Part shown: in pieces, positions 59,486-64,000 of the stretch
Numbering within the stretch: the stretch's first letter is position 1
How the letters are laid out: the number at the start of each line of letters is the position of its first letter
DNA from: Varroa destructor
Taxonomy: Eukaryota > Arthropoda > Arachnida > Mesostigmata > Varroidae
DNA: 64,000 bases
Assembly: GCF_002443255.2 (NCBI RefSeq)
Contig: NW_019211459.1
Span: 23,342,330 to 23,406,329 of the forward strand
Direction of reading: 5' to 3'
The notes under the pieces: model-generated
Database searches by the model: none
What the model was told of the DNA's origin: nothing
Seen by the model: only the letters and a program-made list of their open reading frames with translations
Made by a program: the position numbers and the translations under genes

Positions 59486-62400
59486 ATTGCCAAGAAATAC
59501 GCTCTGGCTCCCATTAGTTCAAAGCAATCTACTTATTGTAGACGAGGCGTTGTTAGGGTAACTTGCAGAATCAGCTTCGCAAAATAGACAAACAGAGCGG
59601 CTTCTCTAGTATGCTAAACGAAGACATGCAAACGGTTAAATACGCTTCACAGTTTCCTATTATAGGACAGTACTTGACCACGCTCAAGGCTGGAGCGGGA
59701 TTGAGCGCACGATACCAATAACGCGTTGTGTACCACCAGTGCTTGGGATAGCCGTAGGAACATCAAGGCATTATTAAGCTGCAAATACCACTATTACTAC
59801 GGATTGGTTGCCTACAAAAGCTGGCTGTCGTAAGCTGCCGTAGGCTTGAAACCCATATTTAATCTCCGGACTCTTCTTGTCTGGGGCTCTCCACTTTATG
59901 CCGTACAACTATGATTCCAAACAGAACAACTTGCCGAAACGTTACTAGCATTCGTTGACATGTTTGCCCTGTGGCTGGCGACACGCAGGCACATGGCGCT
60001 CTAGGTCGACGGCTTGTGTGTTCGCGGGTACATCGTTCCGCCATAAGGCGTATTGGAGAAGGAATAGCACGCAGTTAAGCCTTGTTAAGAAATTGAGAGC
60101 AAAGAAGAGTTATCTGAAACAAGGGACAAATCAACACTCCAGCGCGCAAGTGAGCAAGCAAGTGCCTTACGAGTAGAGAGCAGCGACATTGGCTCGTCAC
60201 CATCGCCGTCACTACGTACTCTCCTTCGCCTTCCAAACGGAGCACACGAACGAGCGAGCGAGCGAGTGAGCAACGTCGCCTTTCGACGGGAACAGCGAAG
60301 AGAAATAGACGCAATTGCCAAGTGAAAAGTTTGGAGATCGTGCAGGAGAGGGGCTCTTTTCGTAGCCCACGAATCTCAATGCGACTCGTTCTTGCTTGCT
60401 TGAGTCGACTGAAAAATAAAGAAACTGGCCTCGAAAGCATTATCGCTATCATCGTTATTATCCTCACCAGCAGCAGAACTAGTAGCAGCAAGATGAACGA
60501 AGGAGACCCGCCGTTAGCAGGCACACAAAGCCCTACAAAAAGTGTGCAATAGTAGCTGATGCAGTGGCGACACCAACAGTCCCGAACTAGGCCGCTGGTT
60601 TTGCGTGCGTTGGCCAGCCAAACAGCAAGAGCGATTCGGAAGCCTACAGGAGCTTGAAAAGAACGCATCGTCGTAAACTAAATGGTAACGGATGAAGCTG
60701 TGAGCGAATCAAAGTTTCCCAAGGGGGTTGGCCAGCCGAAAGTTTCAGGCCGTCCCATAGCCCTCCAACGGCTTGGGTGGCCCAGGAGGCTAGCAATCGT
60801 CGAAGACAGCGACGACCATTGAGTGCTCCGTTGACTTCTACGTTTTTGCTCCTTTTAGTTCTTTTGCGCGAGTTTAAAAGGAAAAGGCTAAAGAAAATGC
60901 GGACTGAAGAAGAGGAGGGGCGGCGTGCTGAAACGCGCGATTCCGTTTGCGAGCATTCGTAGCTGTAAGAGAAAAGATGCCAGCCTCACACCTTCCGCGT
61001 TACTCTGAATCTTGCTTGCCCATGAGCTTCTTCCGACGAACACGCAGGCACCCTCTAGGGGCTGGCAGCCGCAGCGGTGGTAGCAAATCTTGTCAACGAC
61101 ATACATCGTGACATTCAGAGTTGCGCCAAGTACATGGACGTGGTGGCGACAAAGCAGTTTGCGTACCAAGTTCAGGATCTCGCTTGTCCTTTAACATTGT
61201 TTGTACCATGCAGCCCCGAAAACAACATGTAGTAAGCTCAGTAGCTCAATTGACTCGACATAAAACACACGAATCGAGCACCAATATTGAGTGGTGACGA
61301 CGTACTATCCTTTTTTCTCATTGCATCTACAGCGCTTAACGTTCCTTATGTCGAACTGCTGCTGATGTCATAAGAACATTGGCTTCCGTTTCGAAATATA
61401 GCGGGTTTGGTCCTGGATGTTTTGGTACCTTAGCCATATGCCTGTCCGTCTGATATAGCATATTAGACACGTATGAGGTTAATGGCGCTCGCCTATCCCA
61501 AATCGCTTTTAATCAAACTTACATGAATAGCAAAAAAATCAAACAAGATAATGGCTCAGTTGTTTCTTTCGGCGGACCCCAAGAAATACAGGGCAGGAAA
61601 AGCTAAATAAAAGCTTCTAGATCAAGAAGCTTTGTTCTACAAATAATAATTTCAATGAAAATAAGAGCATTTTTAAAAACAGAGTATACGTAAATAATTT
61701 CTTCATGTTAATTTCCACCGTTTAGGTTCACATGTAGACTCTGTCAGCATTATCATTACATCGTCGAACATCCCTTACGCCATATTTTGACACACAAACA
61801 TGCCTTAATAAAATTCGACTACCGAACGATATTGATTATATATGGGAAAGTTTGTTGGAGAGCAATTTTTAAATGTCGTTCTAAAAGTAGCTGCTTCCGA
61901 CACAGTTGAGCTTTGCTCACGGATAAGACGTAGCTAGAGAACAGGTACAGCTGGAACTCGCTAATTGCTTTCAAACCATCGCGATACGTGGGCTTACATA
62001 GCTAAAAATGGTGATTACTGTTTTCAGTATGAAACTCTAGATGTAACGGGTAACGGTGTGTACCGTATACGTTAGGTACCATAGAATTAGCTAATCTTAA
62101 TGTCGTCGACAACGACCGGAGCACATGGAGAATTATCGTCTGTAGAAATGATGATAATATACACTAGATCGCTGAAAACCTAATTTTTGCCTATACTACT
62201 TTTGGATATCAAACTAAGTTTAATGGTGAATAGGCTGAAGTACAACTTCCTCTGAGTAGCGGCTGCTCTCTATGGCTGTCTTTACACTGTTCCAGATCTG
62301 TTCCAATAAATGCAATATGTTATAGACAATATAGACCAGATAACAGATATAGATCAGATAGTAATTACAAAGTTTTAAAAAATAGGTGCAAAGCAACAGA

Positions 62401-63284
62401 CGACCTGTCATTGTATAAGTCCTGGGTTGGCATGGACCTCTGGCGGCTGTCGAAACCCTGTCCCTGATGTGAGCTATATTAAAATTTGTGTGTTTTAGTT
62501 TTTGTTACGAATAAGGTACTAATTAACCACCGTTCTTTGAATGATATGCTCTATATGTGTTTCATATTGAAATCAATTATCAATTACGTTATCAACGAAC
62601 GTATCTGGTCCGACGTAATCGTCGTCTTGTACGGCCAAACATAGCATGATTCTATAGGCTGGTCCAGACAGGTTTTCTTAACTTGATGAATGCTATCAGC
62701 TCGTATATTCTCAAAACAGCGAAATAGAAAACCCCAATTTCATTTTCTGTAGAGCTTGAGTTTTTATTTCATCTCAGAGTCGCGCGTTGTGCACATTTTG
62801 CGATATTCTGACAAGTTTCTACGAATAGCTCCTTGTGTTAGATACTCGCCATATCCCGTTCTTCTCGCGGTCGCTATCCCTAAATAAAGATGCAGTAAAT
62901 TACTTGTTTTCATTCAACTAAAAGCTCGCCATAGCTCCTTCTCCAAGTTCCTTGATGCTTCCTGGGCGCATATACAGACAGCTTCTCAGGCGATCATCAG
63001 GCGAAGGAAGCACTGAGCCGCTCTACACGAGACTAACGGACATTTCAGCGCCAAGAGGCATACCCAGGCCACCGGCTTTCCCCGCACACTGAACAGGCTT
63101 CCAACGAGCAACTACAACGAAGTCTGCAGTGAGTGCTTCACTTGGTTGGTGTGTCTCTTCCTCTATCAGGCCTTCGTTGCGAGTAAAAAAAGGACCAAGA
63201 ACATTTTAAACTTTACGATGATCATATTCACTGAAAACAACAAATTTCGCAAGGAGTTTGAATCCTCTGTAACCCCCCTTTCCC
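59486..63284. other. No supported gene
   Basis: GC-rich at 59860-61190 with a 197-codon minus frame at 60075-60668 (hydrophobic and Arg-rich stretches, no domain, overlaps others). A GAGC tetranucleotide array lies at 60250-60270. AT-rich at 61500-62900. Confidence 0.4.
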
Positions 63285-63425
63285 GATAGTGTCGGCTTGC
63301 CTGTCGCACAGGGAAGGTTTCGTTGGTTCGACCCCATCTTCTGCGTGGATGCGTTTTCCTCAAGCAGGCATAGCGGCTGCGGCGAAGACGGCCGCAGCGG
63401 CGTTGTCGTAAAAACGACCCCGAAC
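63285..63425 (+). repeat. Possible tRNA-like repeat with GC-rich hairpin (copy H)
   Basis: CCCGATAGTGTCGGCTTGCC, then TGTCGCACAGG and the B-box-like GGTTCGACCCC (about 63335-63345). The GATAGT and CCTGTCGC words recall tRNA-Asp(GTC), with part of the D arm missing. About 30 bases on, GCTGCGGC (63376-63383) pairs perfectly with GCCGCAGC (63391-63398). GGCGTTGTCGTAAAAAC follows and vaguely resembles the family tail. The 146-codon minus frame 63206-63646 runs through it and is probably not a gene. Confidence 0.35.
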
Positions 63426-64000
63426 TGTTCTCTTGCTTTATTTCCTCTTGTTGGCTTGGGAAGAGAGCGAATCCCTTGGAACCGAAAAGGCGCATAGCTT
63501 TTGGTAGACAAACTGCGTCCATACAGAGAAATGGGCACAGCAGGAGTGCGCATTTCGCGCAGGAGTTCTGATGCAGAAAGGACAGCACAGGCCAGCGAGG
63601 GCCACGCGGCGGTCCATGAAATAGTCAACTTGTCACCTATAAACAAGCGGCGTCGCTAACTCCGTATCGTTCGACGGATTTGTCCAGACAGCAGAGGATT
63701 TGCATAGGTAAATGGGCCTCGGACGAAATAGTTCGACCATTTGTTCGTGTGTTGTTACTCAGGTCATAATAAATAAGATCATAACAGGGAGCCAACAATA
63801 GGACTATGAAATTATGTATGAATTATCGATTGACGGTAAGCTTGGCCATTACACGAAGGCAAAATGTTGGCATCGTTTGAAATTGCATCTGTTGCTCATG
63901 CGGCTGGTTCTGTGTACGTAGTATTCCTGTTGATATCAACCCTGAACGACAGTACGTTTCCATGAAATAAAGTTAGTGGTAAGGCTATGTCTGTCTTCCA
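63426..64000. other. No supported gene
   Basis: Open minus frames end here; the last 300 bases are AT-rich and featureless. Confidence 0.45.

Noticed and set aside
60075..60668. 197-codon minus ORF
   Set aside because: Hydrophobic and Arg-rich stretches arise from skewed composition; no domain, overlapping frames on both strands.
61310..61350. Strong acceptor-like tract ending CATCTACAG
   Set aside because: The following frames close within 11 codons; nothing else supports an exon.
61440..61490. TGCCTGTCCGTCT shared with SINE copy A, plus an A-box-like GGTTAATGG
   Set aside because: A 13-mer match is expected by chance many times in 64 kb, and head and tail orientation disagree.
63206..63646. 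146-codon minus ORF
   Set aside because: Runs antisense through a tRNA-like repeat, which explains part of the peptide.
1..64000. CRISPR arrays, rRNA genes, functional tRNA genes, transposase or reverse-transcriptase genes
   Set aside because: None could be recognised on either strand.

Overview
This is eukaryotic DNA: almost entirely non-coding, with no prokaryote-like gene packing and no operon. CpG is not visibly depleted, there are many (TA)n and G/C homopolymer tracts, and long AT-rich stretches alternate with 0.5-3 kb blocks of higher GC. No LINE, LTR or DNA-transposon protein could be recognised. This would fit an unmethylated invertebrate, for example an arthropod such as a mite, but nothing here proves a taxon. 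The window most likely lies in intergenic DNA or very long introns.

Protein coding. I recognise no complete known gene. The best coding evidence is on the minus strand. An open segment with a splice-acceptor-like start runs off the left edge (1-206), and segments at about 12.3, 14.0 and 19.2-19.5 kb have splice-like borders. They could belong to one minus-strand gene with long introns, but that is inference; each alone could be chance. Other candidates are a 71-residue secreted-peptide-like ORF with a good ATG context (46854-47069, minus), a hydrophobic and Cys-bearing open segment resembling a partial clip-type pattern (28909-29181, minus), a long Leu-rich ORF (3775-4464, minus) and a 198-codon ORF near 20.7 kb (minus). 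All are low confidence.

Repeats. The clearest non-random biology is a tRNA-derived SINE family. Copies at 33900-34070 (minus) and 45889-46050 (plus) share both a tRNA-like head, with A box and B box, and an approximately 60-bp 3' tail ending in a CGTA(A/G)AACTC-like motif. Heads at 2893-2963 and 13488-13566 look related, and 59410-59485, 63285-63425 and 51885-51945 are weaker. Simple repeats include seven (TA)n tracts, a (CT)n tract, G/C runs of 9-15 bases, and short AAC, CAG, GAGC and GACAAA arrays.

Structured DNA/RNA. Several inverted repeats stand out. One is an 18-pair hairpin with a 4-base loop at 1391-1430. Another is a nested structure at 38319-38386 with an alternative fold. There are a two-part stem at 44878-44937, back-to-back hairpins at 26152-26191, and perfect 8-9 bp stems near 25.2, 33.8 and 63.4 kb. 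None is a recognised RNA family.

Layout: 0-5 kb, edge exon candidate, strong hairpin, SINE head, Leu-rich ORF; 5-20 kb, AT/GC mosaic with minus-strand exon candidates and a pyrimidine-skewed block at 16.8-17.3 kb; 20-33 kb, low-information DNA with isolated ORFs and hairpins; 33-47 kb, the two full SINE copies and the densest cluster of hairpins; 47-64 kb, mostly featureless DNA with microsatellites and weak tRNA-like elements at the end.
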